From: Brucella pecoris
Lineage (GTDB): Bacteria; Pseudomonadota; Alphaproteobacteria; Rhizobiales; Rhizobiaceae
Direction: 5' to 3'
Length of the DNA: 64,000 nucleotides
Assembly (NCBI RefSeq): GCF_006376675.1
Contig: NZ_VEWK01000014.1
Span: 1 to 64,000, forward strand
Position numbers and translations under genes: made by a program. The notes under the pieces are model-generated. The model saw only the letters and a list, made by a program, of their open reading frames with translations. It was not told the DNA's origin and ran no database searches. Below are positions 44,946 to 54,272 of this stretch, one piece after another (positions within the stretch are counted from its first letter, which is position 1; every line of letters starts with the position of its first letter).

Positions 44946-46307
44946 TCACGACCGAGAGAAAAGTCCAACAATTGCACTCAAGTTGGTTGCATCATCAAGG
45001 TCCCACAAATCCGAATAGATCTGATCTGCCTTTGGAACCGCCGAACAACAATCAAGAAATTTTCGCGCCCGATCATCAGCACCAAAAGGTTGCTGCAGGG
45101 TTCCAACAGCGAAGCTGCGCGATGCACGCAACACTCGTCCGTCTTTCAGGGTAACAGTGACAATATGGGGTAGCTTTTCCGCTGATGCCCGTTCTTCCTC
45201 TAAGGAATAGCTGCACATATTAACGACACCAAGCAGCGGATCATCCGCGAAGGCAGTAACAGCCTGCGGCGTAAAATCCGCAAGTGCGAGATATCCCTGC
45301 CGCAAGATGCGTGCTACGCAATATTGCATGGAGAAGCGGGCCTGCATCTGGTCCGTCGGTTGCGTATAGGCAAGATTCCGGTAATTCGCGATCCCTACCA
45401 ATGTGTCTATAGCGACGACATCTTCGGCACCAAACCTGTGTTCTGCCTGAAGATCAAGCAATCCATCGATGATCATATGCGTGGACCCACAGCAGGGATG
45501 CCGCTTAGGCATGACGCCTGCCGTTTCGATCACATGCGGTCTATCGGCGAGAATATCTTCTATGTTCCAGCCAAGACGCGGGTCACCCGCGAACAGTTCG
45601 CGAATACCCTGATCACCTTCCAGAATATCGTGTCGTGCCTTCATTCCGGCCTTTGCAAGCAAGGCGGCCTCCACCGCATTGCGCGCCGCCATACCTGCGT
45701 GAAACGGCTTGATCAGCGTGCCGAACTGGCCCTTGGTGCCGGATGCAAAACTAGCAGCAATAGTGATCGCCTGGGCCGTCTCATCCACATCAAGATCCAG
45801 CATATGGGCTGTGGCAACAGCCGTGCCGATACTGCCCACAGTCGACGTGCCATGCCAACCGGCTGTGTAATGCGCCTGCCCAAGTCCCTCGCCTACTAGC
45901 GCCTGAGCCTGCAGGCCAGCCAGGTAAGCGTCGACAAGGCGAGCGCCTTTAGTCCTATCCAAATCAGCAAGCGCAATTATTGCGGGCACGATCACTGCCG
46001 AGGCATGGCTCATGCCCGGCAGGAAATTATCGTCGAAATCGAGCGCATGCGCCGCAGTACCGTTGACCAGCGCCGCGAGCATCGGACTGCCAACGCCACC
46101 CGTAATCAAAAGGGCGTTTCCGCCAGTGTTGAATTCGGCAAAGGCCGCCGCCACGCTTTGTGTGCTGTCATCGCCGCAGCCTGCCACCATGCAGGCCAAC
46201 GTGTCCAAAATTGCGTTGCGTGCAAGTTCACGTGCATTCTCGCTCGACACTGGCTTCACACATGCTGAAGCAATCGCCGTTGCGACCGTCATCTCCTCTC
46301 GCTGCAT
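44946..46307 (-). CDS. MmgE/PrpD-family protein
   Basis: A 453-residue protein of the MmgE/PrpD family, which includes 2-methylcitrate dehydratase, itaconate/aconitate decarboxylases and an iminodisuccinate epimerase. Family regions are NGTAAHALDFDDNF, GWHGTSTVGSIGTAVA, the KPFHAGMAARNAVEAALLA stretch and PKRHPCCGSTHMIIDGLL (read in parts). No other methylcitrate-cycle gene is present. It ends a peptide-uptake operon, starting 4 bp after the serine-hydrolase gene; ATG 46307 is preceded by GGGGTG. Role in peptide or amino-acid catabolism is unclear; it could process an unusual dicarboxylic amino acid. Confidence 0.86.
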   Translation of the reverse strand: MQREEMTVATAIASACVKPVSSENARELARNAILDTLACMVAGCGDDSTQSVAAAFAEFNTGGNALLITGGVGSPMLAALVNGTAAHALDFDDNFLPGMSHASAVIVPAIIALADLDRTKGARLVDAYLAGLQAQALVGEGLGQAHYTAGWHGTSTVGSIGTAVATAHMLDLDVDETAQAITIAASFASGTKGQFGTLIKPFHAGMAARNAVEAALLAKAGMKARHDILEGDQGIRELFAGDPRLGWNIEDILADRPHVIETAGVMPKRHPCCGSTHMIIDGLLDLQAEHRFGAEDVVAIDTLVGIANYRNLAYTQPTDQMQARFSMQYCVARILRQGYLALADFTPQAVTAFADDPLLGVVNMCSYSLEEERASAEKLPHIVTVTLKDGRVLRASRSFAVGTLQQPFGADDRARKFLDCCSAVPKADQIYSDLWDLDDATNLSAIVGLFSRS

Positions 46308-46311
46308 GGCT

Positions 46312-47313
46312 TCACCCCTGAAATGCGTCGAGAATGAGCTTCAGAAGACGTCCGAACTTGTGCCGGTTCAACTGGCGTCCAGTGATGTCCGTGTCCACGC
46401 GATGCACGATCACCATGTCAAGCGCTGGCAGCACAATGCAGAAATGTCCACCTGCACCGAAACCTGCAAAGCTGCCTTTCGGGGTCACCACGCCGGGAAA
46501 AAACACACCGTCGCGCTCCAGCCACCACATATAGCCATAAGCGCCGCGCGCGCCCGCATCGGAATAAGGCATGACACATTCCTGCGCCCAGCCTTCTGGC
46601 AATATGGCTTCGCCATTCCAGCGGCCATCGCGCAGATAAAGCTGGCCAAAACGCGCCAGATCGCGGGTCGAAAGGCGAAACGGATAGGCGGCATGACGAC
46701 TTTCTGTAAAACGATCATGCCAGCCGTCCGGCCTGTCACCGTGAAGCGAGAAGTCCTCAAATCCGAGCGGCTTTGCAATACGCTCGTCGAAAGACTGGTG
46801 CACAGTCTTGCTGGTCAATTGTTCAAAGATCGTGCCAAGCGCATTGAAATCCCAATTGTTGTAGCACCAGAAGGTACCGGGAGCGTGGGAATGACGCTTT
46901 TCCTTGATCATCCGCATCCATGGCGTTTCGTAGCCCGCTGGATGGTAGATGCCAGAACGGGCCGTCAGGAGATCATAGACCGTCGCTTGCTTTTCTACTT
47001 CGCTCAAGCCTTCATTGTCATCAATGCCTAGCTGCTCCAACGTCAGGCTGAGATCAATGGTGCCATCAGCTACATCCTGCCCCATCATCGCGGCAAGAAT
47101 ACTCTTGCGGATGGAGTGGCAGAGATATTTGTGCGTGATGTCGCCATATGTGTGGACGATCTTGTTGCCCTGAACGATCATCAGCGCATCGGTTTCCTGG
47201 CTATCGGCACAAGCGTCGACGGCGCCAAGCCCAGCTTCAGACCAACCCGCCGCAGCGGGGCTTTTCAGACGTTCCCATTCCTGTCCCGGATTGGCCACCG
47301 AATGATAGTTCAT
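46312..47313 (-). CDS. Serine hydrolase of the class C beta-lactamase fold (second copy)
   Basis: A 333-residue hydrolase with SIRK (Ser67-Lys70), Tyr-Asn-Asn (YNN, about 148-150) in the YxN position and a GAGGHF element near 290 in the KTG position. Like the hydrolase at 5.0-6.0 kb it has no signal peptide, so it should be cytosolic. Its start overlaps the ATPase stop by 4 bp (ATGA). In a peptide-import and peptidase operon it could be a D-aminopeptidase, an amidase or an esterase on imported peptides. The family has too many activities to choose from sequence alone. Confidence 0.86.
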   Translation of the reverse strand: MNYHSVANPGQEWERLKSPAAAGWSEAGLGAVDACADSQETDALMIVQGNKIVHTYGDITHKYLCHSIRKSILAAMMGQDVADGTIDLSLTLEQLGIDDNEGLSEVEKQATVYDLLTARSGIYHPAGYETPWMRMIKEKRHSHAPGTFWCYNNWDFNALGTIFEQLTSKTVHQSFDERIAKPLGFEDFSLHGDRPDGWHDRFTESRHAAYPFRLSTRDLARFGQLYLRDGRWNGEAILPEGWAQECVMPYSDAGARGAYGYMWWLERDGVFFPGVVTPKGSFAGFGAGGHFCIVLPALDMVIVHRVDTDITGRQLNRHKFGRLLKLILDAFQG

Positions 47314-48107
47314 ACTCGTATTTCCTTAGACTGATTATGTGCAACAGCTTCCACACTGGCATGCAGGAACTCCTGCGTGTATTCGACTTTGGCGCGCGAA
47401 TGGCGCAGATCGTCCGCCGTCAATTCTTCCAGAATGATGCCCTTGTGCATGACCCCGACACGCTCGCAGATATGCGCCACCACGGCGAGATCGTGCGAAA
47501 CCATGAGGTATGTGAGATTTCGCTCACGGCGCAGCACCTTGAGCAAATTGAGAATTTCCGCCTGCACGGAAACATCGAGCGCGGATGTCGGCTCATCGAG
47601 AAGCAGCACGTCCGGTTCGATGATAAGTGCACGGGCTATGGCGACACGCTGGCGCTGGCCACCGGACAATTCATGCGGATAGCGATAGAGAAAGCTCGGA
47701 CCGAGACCCACCGCTTGCAATACGTCGCGAACTCGCTCGTCCTTGCGGTCCATGCCGTGAATGGCAAGCGATTCCGCCAACACCTTATGCACCTGCTTGC
47801 GTGGGTGCAGCGAGGCATATGGGTCTTGAAACACCATCTGCACGCGACGGAAAAATGCTTTGTCGCGCTCGCCGCCCATCTTCCGGCCGTCAAAGCTGAA
47901 GTTGCCTTGATAATGCGGGATGAGACCGGCAAGAGCGCGCAGGATCGTGGATTTGCCGCAACCGGATTCACCGATCAGACCATAGGCCTCGCCGCGTTCG
48001 AGATGAAATTTCACCTTCCTGACGACGGCGGCCCGCTTGCGCCCCTTGCCGAAGCTGATGGAAAGGTCCGAGACATCCACAAATGGAGAACTGACTGCAT
48101 GTATCAT
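47310..48107 (-). CDS. Dpp/Opp-type ABC importer ATPase, DppF-like
   Basis: A 265-residue ABC ATPase: Walker A GESGCGKST, signature HELSGGQRQRVAIARAL, Walker B VLLLDEPTSALDVS, and the H-loop in LMVSHDLAVV. The short C-terminus lacks the long zinc-like cysteine segment of some Opp ATPases. It pairs with the DppD-like ATPase encoded upstream (4-bp overlap) to drive the importer encoded by the two permease genes. The order DppB-C-D-F is the canonical one, unlike the fused ATPase of the other transporter in this window. Confidence 0.93.
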   Translation of the reverse strand: MIHAVSSPFVDVSDLSISFGKGRKRAAVVRKVKFHLERGEAYGLIGESGCGKSTILRALAGLIPHYQGNFSFDGRKMGGERDKAFFRRVQMVFQDPYASLHPRKQVHKVLAESLAIHGMDRKDERVRDVLQAVGLGPSFLYRYPHELSGGQRQRVAIARALIIEPDVLLLDEPTSALDVSVQAEILNLLKVLRRERNLTYLMVSHDLAVVAHICERVGVMHKGIILEELTADDLRHSRAKVEYTQEFLHASVEAVAHNQSKEIRV

Positions 48108-48967
48108 GAGTTTCCTCCCACCAGCGTCGGCTCGGTCAGCCAGCTTTTGTCGCGTTCCGGCACCTTCAGCATATCGACCGGATGGTCGAGCCGCGGCAGG
48201 CTGGCCAGCAGTGCCTGCGTATAAGGATGGCGCGCCTTGTGCAGCTCCTTCGCCGGCAGATCTTCCATGATACGCCCCGCATACATGACCAGTACCCGAT
48301 CGCAGAAATCGGCAACCAGGTTGAGATCATGGCTGATGAACATCAGCCCCGTGCCTGAACGGCTGACCAGTTCGTCGAGTATAGTTAGAACCTGGCGCCG
48401 CACGGTCACATCAAGCGCGGAGGTTGGTTCGTCGGCGATGATCATGTCCGGTTCGGGGATCAGCATCATGGCGATCATCACACGCTGGCCCATGCCGCCA
48501 GAAATCTCGTGTGGAAACAGACGCATGACACGCTCGGGATCGCGAATATGCACTGCCTCCAGCATGGCAATTGTTTTCTGTCGTGCTTCGGCCGATTTCA
48601 CACGATGGTGCAGGCGATAGGCTTCCATGATCTGATCGCCGATACGGATCAGCGGGTTGAGCGAATATTTCGGGTCCTGAAGGATCATCGAGATACGGTT
48701 GCCGCGCACGCTACGCATCTGGCGTTCGCTGGCTGACAACAGGTCAATCTCGCCGAAACGCAGGGCCTTGGCACGGATCTGCGCCGTCTTTGGTGTGAGT
48801 TTGAGAATCGAGCGCCCGGTCATCGATTTGCCGGAGCCGGATTCACCCACGATGCCGACTTTTTCGCGCCCAATGGAAAAGCTGATGCCGCGAACGACAT
48901 CGATGTTGCGATCAGCACCGGGAAAAGACACCCACAGATCATCGACTTCAAGCAATGGTTTTGTCAT
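48104..48967 (-). CDS. Dpp/Opp-type ABC importer ATPase, DppD-like
   Basis: A 287-residue ABC ATPase: Walker A GESGSGKSM, signature HEISGGMGQRVMIAMML, Walker B MIIADEPTSALDVT, H-loop FISHDLNLV, and the oligopeptide C-terminal segment RHPYTQALLASLPRL. It lies 5 bp after the DppC-like permease gene and overlaps the DppF-like gene by 4 bp. Confidence 0.93.
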   Translation of the reverse strand: MTKPLLEVDDLWVSFPGADRNIDVVRGISFSIGREKVGIVGESGSGKSMTGRSILKLTPKTAQIRAKALRFGEIDLLSASERQMRSVRGNRISMILQDPKYSLNPLIRIGDQIMEAYRLHHRVKSAEARQKTIAMLEAVHIRDPERVMRLFPHEISGGMGQRVMIAMMLIPEPDMIIADEPTSALDVTVRRQVLTILDELVSRSGTGLMFISHDLNLVADFCDRVLVMYAGRIMEDLPAKELHKARHPYTQALLASLPRLDHPVDMLKVPERDKSWLTEPTLVGGNS

Positions 48968-48972
48968 TGATC

Positions 48973-49905
48973 TTATCCGTTTCTAGGGTCGAGGACATCG
49001 CGCAAGCCGTCACCGAACAGGTTGAATGCAAGGCTCGCAAGCAGGATTGCGGTGCCCGGCACAGCGGCAAGCCACCAAGAGGTCATCATAAATTCACGGC
49101 CACTGGACAACATCGCGCCCCATTCCGGGCTCGGCGGCTGTGCACCAAGGCCGAGAAAGCCGAGGCCCGCAGCGGTCAGGATGATCGACGACATATTGAG
49201 TGTGATGCGGATCACTACCGAGGGAATGCACATAGGAACGACATGCTTCGCAATCACCCGCATGGTTGAAGCGCCCTGCAGGCGAATGGCAGCCACATAA
49301 TCCGACGAGCGAATGGTCAATGTTTCCGCGCGGGCAAGACGCGCTATCGGCGGCCATGCGGCGAGTGAAATGGCGATGACGGCATTCTCGATACCCGGCC
49401 CGAGTGCTGCGGCAAAGGACAGCGCAAGCACAAGACTGGGAAAAGCGAGAAAGATGTCGACAATGCGCATCAGCGCCGTATCGACCCAGCCGCCTATATA
49501 GCCTGCGGTGGTACCCACGATGAGGCCGATAGGTGCAGCGATGACGGCGGTCAGCGTTACGATGTAGAGTGTGATGCGCGAACCATAGACAAGGCGACTG
49601 AAAATATCGCGACCCAGTTCGTCTGTACCGAAGAAATGGCCCCATGACGGTGGTTGAAGCCGATTGGCGAGATTGTTGGCACCGATGTCGTGTGTTGCGA
49701 TCAGAGGCGCGAAAATCGCCACCAGAACCAGAAGGACGATGACCGCAAGACCAAAGAGAGCGGATGTGTTGGCCATCAGCTTGAACCAGGACCGGCGCAG
49801 TTGCTGTATATTGGACTGAAAGGCAGAAGTGGGTACGGGAGCGCTCAGCCAGGCCCGTAGGGAACTGGAAGTTTGCGCCGGCGACGTGCTGGTGTGCGTG
49901 TTCAT
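48973..49905 (-). CDS. ABC importer permease, DppC-like
   Basis: A 310-residue permease with a polar N-terminus of about 45 residues, a first helix at about 47-70, the FFGTDELGRDIFSRLVYGSR motif of the DppC branch and five further helices with the EAA loop SDYVAAIRLQGASTMRVIAKH (read in parts). It lies 10 bp after the DppB-like gene and 5 bp before the DppD-like gene. Confidence 0.93.
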   Translation of the reverse strand: MNTHTSTSPAQTSSSLRAWLSAPVPTSAFQSNIQQLRRSWFKLMANTSALFGLAVIVLLVLVAIFAPLIATHDIGANNLANRLQPPSWGHFFGTDELGRDIFSRLVYGSRITLYIVTLTAVIAAPIGLIVGTTAGYIGGWVDTALMRIVDIFLAFPSLVLALSFAAALGPGIENAVIAISLAAWPPIARLARAETLTIRSSDYVAAIRLQGASTMRVIAKHVVPMCIPSVVIRITLNMSSIILTAAGLGFLGLGAQPPSPEWGAMLSSGREFMMTSWWLAAVPGTAILLASLAFNLFGDGLRDVLDPRNG

Positions 49906-49915
49906 CGGCAGTTTC

Positions 49916-50998
49916 CTATCGTGTGCGGGGATCGAAGACGCGATACAGAAGATCGCTGATCAGGTTGATACCGACGAACAGAATGCCGACGATAAGCGTA
50001 CAGCCGACCACTGCGTTCATGTCACCAGCCAGAAGTGCATTGGTGAGGTAACGCCCGAAGCCCGGCCATGCGAACACCGTCTCGGTCAGCACCGCACCTT
50101 CCAGCAGGAAAGCATAGGACAGCGCCACAACCGTCACGACCTGAACCGCAACATTGCGGAAGGCATGGCCCCAGACGGTACGCGCCCAGGACAACCCCTT
50201 GACGCGTGCAGTGATAATATATTCCTGATTGAGTTGCTCGATCATGAAACCGCGCGTCATGCGGCTGATATAGGCCATCGAGCCGAATGCGAGGATCAGC
50301 GCGGGCATGATGATATGGCTTACGGCGTTCCCAAAAGCATCCCACTGGCCCTGCATCGCGCTGTCGAGAAGCAGGAAGCCGGTCGTCGGCTCGACGGAAT
50401 ATTCGTAAATGAAGTCTATCCGACCCGGCCCGCCAATCCAGCCCAGCGTGGCATAGAAAATCAGCAGCGCCATCAAGCCGAGCCAGAAGTTCGGCGTGGA
50501 ATAGCCAAGCAAACTGATCATACGCACGGCATGATCCAGAGGCGAATTGCGATACATGGCAGAGAAAACACCGAGCGGAATGCCCAGCGCGGTTCCGATG
50601 ACGATAGCCACAGTCGCCAGTTCGATGGTAGCCGGGAAGACGCGCGCAATATCTTCCAGCACCGGACGACCGGAAGTCAGCGCGTTGCCGAAATCGAACA
50701 TCAGCGCGTTCTTGAGATAAAGGCCATATTGCACAATCAATGGCTGGTCGAGCCCCAGCTTTCTATACATCGTGTCATAGGCTTCCTGGGACACATTATC
50801 GCCCAGCATCGCGATGACCGGATCAAGCGGCAAAAGGCGGCTGATGAAAAAGGTCAACGTGATCAGTCCCAGAAGCGTAATTGCCACTGAAACGACCAGA
50901 CGCGCGGTGGCGGCGAGAAACTGAAGTACGGGTCCGGCCTCCCGATCGTGGTCCACCGCCTCCACATCTTCAATGATTTCGTGCGTCGTCATCTGCAA
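49916..50998 (-). CDS. ABC importer permease, DppB-like
   Basis: A 360-residue permease. A longer than usual N-terminal tail (about 30 residues, rich in Asp/Glu/His) precedes the first helix. The RLLPLDPVIAML motif after helix 1, the YSTPNFWLGL stretch and the EAA loop YIITARVKGLSWARTVWGH (read in parts) place it in the DppB branch. It lies 129 bp after the binding-protein gene, and that gap contains a strong hairpin. Confidence 0.92.
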   Translation of the reverse strand: MQMTTHEIIEDVEAVDHDREAGPVLQFLAATARLVVSVAITLLGLITLTFFISRLLPLDPVIAMLGDNVSQEAYDTMYRKLGLDQPLIVQYGLYLKNALMFDFGNALTSGRPVLEDIARVFPATIELATVAIVIGTALGIPLGVFSAMYRNSPLDHAVRMISLLGYSTPNFWLGLMALLIFYATLGWIGGPGRIDFIYEYSVEPTTGFLLLDSAMQGQWDAFGNAVSHIIMPALILAFGSMAYISRMTRGFMIEQLNQEYIITARVKGLSWARTVWGHAFRNVAVQVVTVVALSYAFLLEGAVLTETVFAWPGFGRYLTNALLAGDMNAVVGCTLIVGILFVGINLISDLLYRVFDPRTR

Positions 50999-51083
50999 AT
51001 TCCCGAAAGAGAAAAACGGGATGCCCGGTCCGGGTCGCGAAGCGAACCACAGGCGACCATGCGGTCATCCATTGAAACGGTGT

Positions 51084-51117
51084 GCACCCAGCCACTTCGA
51101 GAGAAGCCGCCGGGTGC
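51084..51117 (-). other. Intercistronic stem-loop after the second binding-protein gene
   Basis: Arms of 15 bases (51084-51098 and 51103-51117) pair at 12 positions around a GAGA/TCTC tetraloop; the outer six pairs are GCACCC/GGGTGC. There is no T tract. It starts 10 bp after the binding-protein stop and is best read as a 3'-end stabiliser or processing site that keeps binding-protein mRNA more abundant than the permease mRNA. Confidence 0.65.
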
Positions 51118-51127
51118 GTAATTTCCG

Positions 51128-52744
51128 TTATTTTGCGGCCAGATCGTAGTAGACGCGGAAGCCGTTCCAGCTCCAATTCTTCATGGTCTTGTTGACACCG
51201 GCGACATTGTAAATCTGGAAGATGAAGGCGTGCGGCCCCTTCTCCATCATCTCTTTCTGCAGATCGATATACATCTGCTTGCGCTTGGCCTCATCCTTCT
51301 CGAACAGGGCAGCGTCGACTTCCTTGTTCACGGCTTCGTTGAAATAGCTCGCGCGCCAGCTCGGATACATGGTCTGCTTGGCTTCAGCCCGGTTGTCGGG
51401 ATTGAATATCTGACGCGAAGCATTGCCATGCGCGTCCGGAACAGTCGTCTGCCAGCCCATCAGCGAAGTCTGGAACTCACGGCCACGGATACGGCTGAAC
51501 AATTGCGCATTGGCCATGCGTTCGATCTTGATCTTCACACCTATCTTGGCGGCCGCGTCCTGAATACTCTGGGCAATCGGAGCGGCATAAGGCGCGGTAC
51601 TGATGAACATCGTCGTCTCGAAGCCCTTCTCGTAACCGGCTTCCTTCAGCAGTTCGCGAGCCTTTTCGACATCAAGTTTGAAGGGCTGCCCTTCCTTCTC
51701 GTCCAGCGCGCCGAAAGCACCGAGCTGCACGAAACTTGCGCGCGGCACACCGACATTGTTGATGACCGTCTTGCCGAGGCCCTCATAGTCAATGAGATAA
51801 CGCATCGCGAGGCGTACCTTCTCATTGGCGAAGATCGGATCGGCATTATTGAAGTTCCAGTAGAACAGCGAAGGCTTCAGCGAGCGTGAGGCGGTCACCT
51901 TGTCCTGAGTTTCCAGATCGCGCAGATCTTCCGGCGTCAGGTCACGGGCGATGTCGATGTCGCCCTTTTCGAGCAACAGTCGCTGAGTTCCCGCTTCCGA
52001 AACATGGCGGATCAACACCTGCTTGAGCTTCGGCGCTTCACCCCAATAATTGTCGGTCGCCTGGAGGATAACCACTTCAGCCGGGTTCCACCGCATCAAC
52101 TTGTAGGGGCCAACACATTCCGACCGGGTGGCTAGATACTTGTTGCCCATGTCGTTATCGACCTGGTTCTGCATCAACACCTTCTGGTTCAGAAGGCTGG
52201 CAACACGGTTGGCGGCGATCGCCGCCAGGATGAGATTGACCGGATAAGGCTTGTCCAGCTTGAAAACGACTGTGTTGTCGTCCGGCGCCGAAATGGTCTG
52301 ATCCACATTGTCCTTGGTGAAACCATATTCTGTCAGCGTCGCTGCGTTGCCGAAACCGAGCTTGACCGCGCGCTGGAGCGACCACGCCATATCACCCGCC
52401 GTCGCCTTGTCGCCATTGTCGAACTTCAGGTCATCGCGCATGTGGAATGTGATCTGCAACCCGTCTTGCGACACCTCCCAGCTTTTGGCAAGTTGCGGCA
52501 CGATCTTGGTCTCGTCAGCCGGATCGAAATCGACCATGGGATCGCAGATATTCTGGATAATTTCATTGGTCGCGGCTTCGCCGATCTGCGCCGGATCAAA
52601 AGTACTGATAGCGTCAATATTCCAGGCCATGACGAGTGCGTTCGGCGGTGAGGCGGCTTCGGCGGTGAACGTCACGGCGCCCATACCGGCGGCAAGCGCG
52701 AGCGCCGTGGTGCGGCGCAGGATGGTTGTCTTCTGTTTTTGCAT
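51128..52744 (-). CDS. Periplasmic peptide-binding protein, family 5
   Basis: A 538-residue SBP_bac_5 protein with a signal peptide of about 30 residues (RRTTALALAAGMGAV core, cleavage near AEAAS) and the typical LVMAWNIDAISTFDPAQIGE mature start and LQITFHMRDDLKFDNGD region. It captures the cargo for the DppBCDF-like permease and ATPases encoded downstream. Four peptidase-type enzymes in the same direction make short peptides, perhaps proline- or N-acyl-containing, the likely cargo. Confidence 0.92.
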   Translation of the reverse strand: MQKQKTTILRRTTALALAAGMGAVTFTAEAASPPNALVMAWNIDAISTFDPAQIGEAATNEIIQNICDPMVDFDPADETKIVPQLAKSWEVSQDGLQITFHMRDDLKFDNGDKATAGDMAWSLQRAVKLGFGNAATLTEYGFTKDNVDQTISAPDDNTVVFKLDKPYPVNLILAAIAANRVASLLNQKVLMQNQVDNDMGNKYLATRSECVGPYKLMRWNPAEVVILQATDNYWGEAPKLKQVLIRHVSEAGTQRLLLEKGDIDIARDLTPEDLRDLETQDKVTASRSLKPSLFYWNFNNADPIFANEKVRLAMRYLIDYEGLGKTVINNVGVPRASFVQLGAFGALDEKEGQPFKLDVEKARELLKEAGYEKGFETTMFISTAPYAAPIAQSIQDAAAKIGVKIKIERMANAQLFSRIRGREFQTSLMGWQTTVPDAHGNASRQIFNPDNRAEAKQTMYPSWRASYFNEAVNKEVDAALFEKDEAKRKQMYIDLQKEMMEKGPHAFIFQIYNVAGVNKTMKNWSWNGFRVYYDLAAK

Positions 52745-52824
52745 TGTTATCCCCTTTTATGGTTGGGCATTTTCGAGAGGTGCCGCGCGCGGACGCAGGG
52801 CACGAAATGCATACTCTTAGCCAG

Positions 52825-54267
52825 TCAATCGGCCGGACGCGGCTGCAGCGGCGGATTGACCTCAGGCGGGATCGGGCAGGTATAGGGCGTCTTTGCCGTG
52901 CGAGCTTTGTGATCGGCTTTGGCGTCGTTCATAATCTTCTCATTTTGAAGAACATCGAGTGCCGTGCCCGCCATTACCTTCGCAGCATAGACCATGCCCT
53001 TATGAGCAGCCGGCATCTTGCCTTGCGCGGTGATCTGCCAGGAATGGCCCGGCGAACCGATGGCGTGCGTTGCCACGCGTGCCTGAACAGTCGGCACGAC
53101 CCAGCTCACATCGCCCAGATCAGTGGAGCCGATCATCGGTACACCCTTCTGTTCGCGCGGCAGCACGTAGTCGCAAAGCGGTTCGTTTTCCGCCAAAGGC
53201 TGGCCGACACGCAGATAGTCGGTTTCGATATCTTCTTTCGAAAGAGTCGTCTGTATCTCCGCTGCAAAGGCACGGTCCGCATCATCGAACGGCACGCCGC
53301 CCAAACGCTCCATGTTCGAATGCATCGCGATTTCCAGTGGCGTATTGCCCAGCAGGTTCGAGACCGCACTCATGATGGAGATATTGACGGTTGTTTCCGT
53401 CATCATTGCTGCGCCCGCTGCAACCTTCTTCACCCGATCATTGAGGGCGAACATGCCCGGCAGATCAGTGGCGCGGATGGCGTAGCGCACCTTGGCCTTG
53501 GCTTGCACGACGTTCGGCGCGATGCCACCCGCATTGAGATAAGCATAGTGAAGACGGCAATCGGACGGGATATGCTCGCGCAGATAGTTGCAACCGACAC
53601 TCATCAGTTCCGCCGCATCCAGAGCCGAACGCCCTAGATGCGGTGCCGCAGCAGCGTGGGAGGCCCTTCCGGTGAATTCGAAATCCATCCGGGTATTGGC
53701 AAGCGATTGGGCGTCATCGACCTGCGTAAACGAAGCCGGGTGCCAGCAGATGGCAATATCGACATCGTTGAAAGCGCCCGCGCGCGCCATGAAAGACTTG
53801 GCCGCGCCGCCTTCTTCTGCAGGACAGCCATAGTAGCGCACGCGACCCTTCTTGTCGGTCTGTTCCAGCCAATCCTTGACCGCCGTCGCAGCCAGAATGG
53901 CAGCGGAGCCCAGAAGATTGTGGCCGCAACCATGACCATGTCCCGTACCGGGGATCGGGCGCGGCTCTGCTATGCCCGCTTCCTGACTAAGGCCCGGCAG
54001 CGCATCATATTCGCCAAGAATGGCGATGACTGGTCCGCTCTCACCCGCCTCGCCCATGACAGCAGTGGGAATGCCAGCCACATTCTCGGTGATACGAAAA
54101 CCCTGTGCCTTCAACATTTCGGTGTGCTCGGCACAGGACTTGTATTCGGTATAGGCGATCTCGGGCATCCCCCAGACACGATCGCTCAAGGCTTCAAAAT
54201 CAGCCTTCTTCGCATCCACTAGATCCCAGATCTCTTCACCATTCTTCACGGCGTACTCTCCCAACAA
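52825..54267 (-). CDS. M20-family amidohydrolase (AbgB-like)
   Basis: A 480-residue di-metal peptidase of the M20D branch. GTGHGHGCGHNLLGSAAI carries the first metal ligands, CPAEEGGAAKSFM the Glu pair, and ICWHP a further His. The dimerisation lid lies at about 215-330. The closest characterised type by layout is AbgB, which hydrolyses p-aminobenzoyl-glutamate; other members cleave N-acyl amino acids and dipeptides. No signal peptide, so it acts on imported compounds. It lies 5 bp after the S9 peptidase gene and 80 bp before the binding-protein gene. Confidence 0.9.
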   Translation of the reverse strand: MLGEYAVKNGEEIWDLVDAKKADFEALSDRVWGMPEIAYTEYKSCAEHTEMLKAQGFRITENVAGIPTAVMGEAGESGPVIAILGEYDALPGLSQEAGIAEPRPIPGTGHGHGCGHNLLGSAAILAATAVKDWLEQTDKKGRVRYYGCPAEEGGAAKSFMARAGAFNDVDIAICWHPASFTQVDDAQSLANTRMDFEFTGRASHAAAAPHLGRSALDAAELMSVGCNYLREHIPSDCRLHYAYLNAGGIAPNVVQAKAKVRYAIRATDLPGMFALNDRVKKVAAGAAMMTETTVNISIMSAVSNLLGNTPLEIAMHSNMERLGGVPFDDADRAFAAEIQTTLSKEDIETDYLRVGQPLAENEPLCDYVLPREQKGVPMIGSTDLGDVSWVVPTVQARVATHAIGSPGHSWQITAQGKMPAAHKGMVYAAKVMAGTALDVLQNEKIMNDAKADHKARTAKTPYTCPIPPEVNPPLQPRPAD

Positions 54268-54272
54268 TGCTT

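Noticed and set aside
46012-47031. A 339-codon plus-strand frame across the MmgE/PrpD and serine-hydrolase genes
   Set aside because: Antisense to two well-supported genes with no recognisable motif or ribosome-binding site.
47148-48224. A 358-codon plus-strand frame opposite the hydrolase and ABC ATPase genes
   Set aside because: Antisense to intact ATPase motifs; sequence is Arg- and His-rich shadow.
49829-50890. A 353-codon plus-strand frame opposite the DppB-like permease gene
   Set aside because: Antisense to a clear permease; strongly polar translation with no domain.
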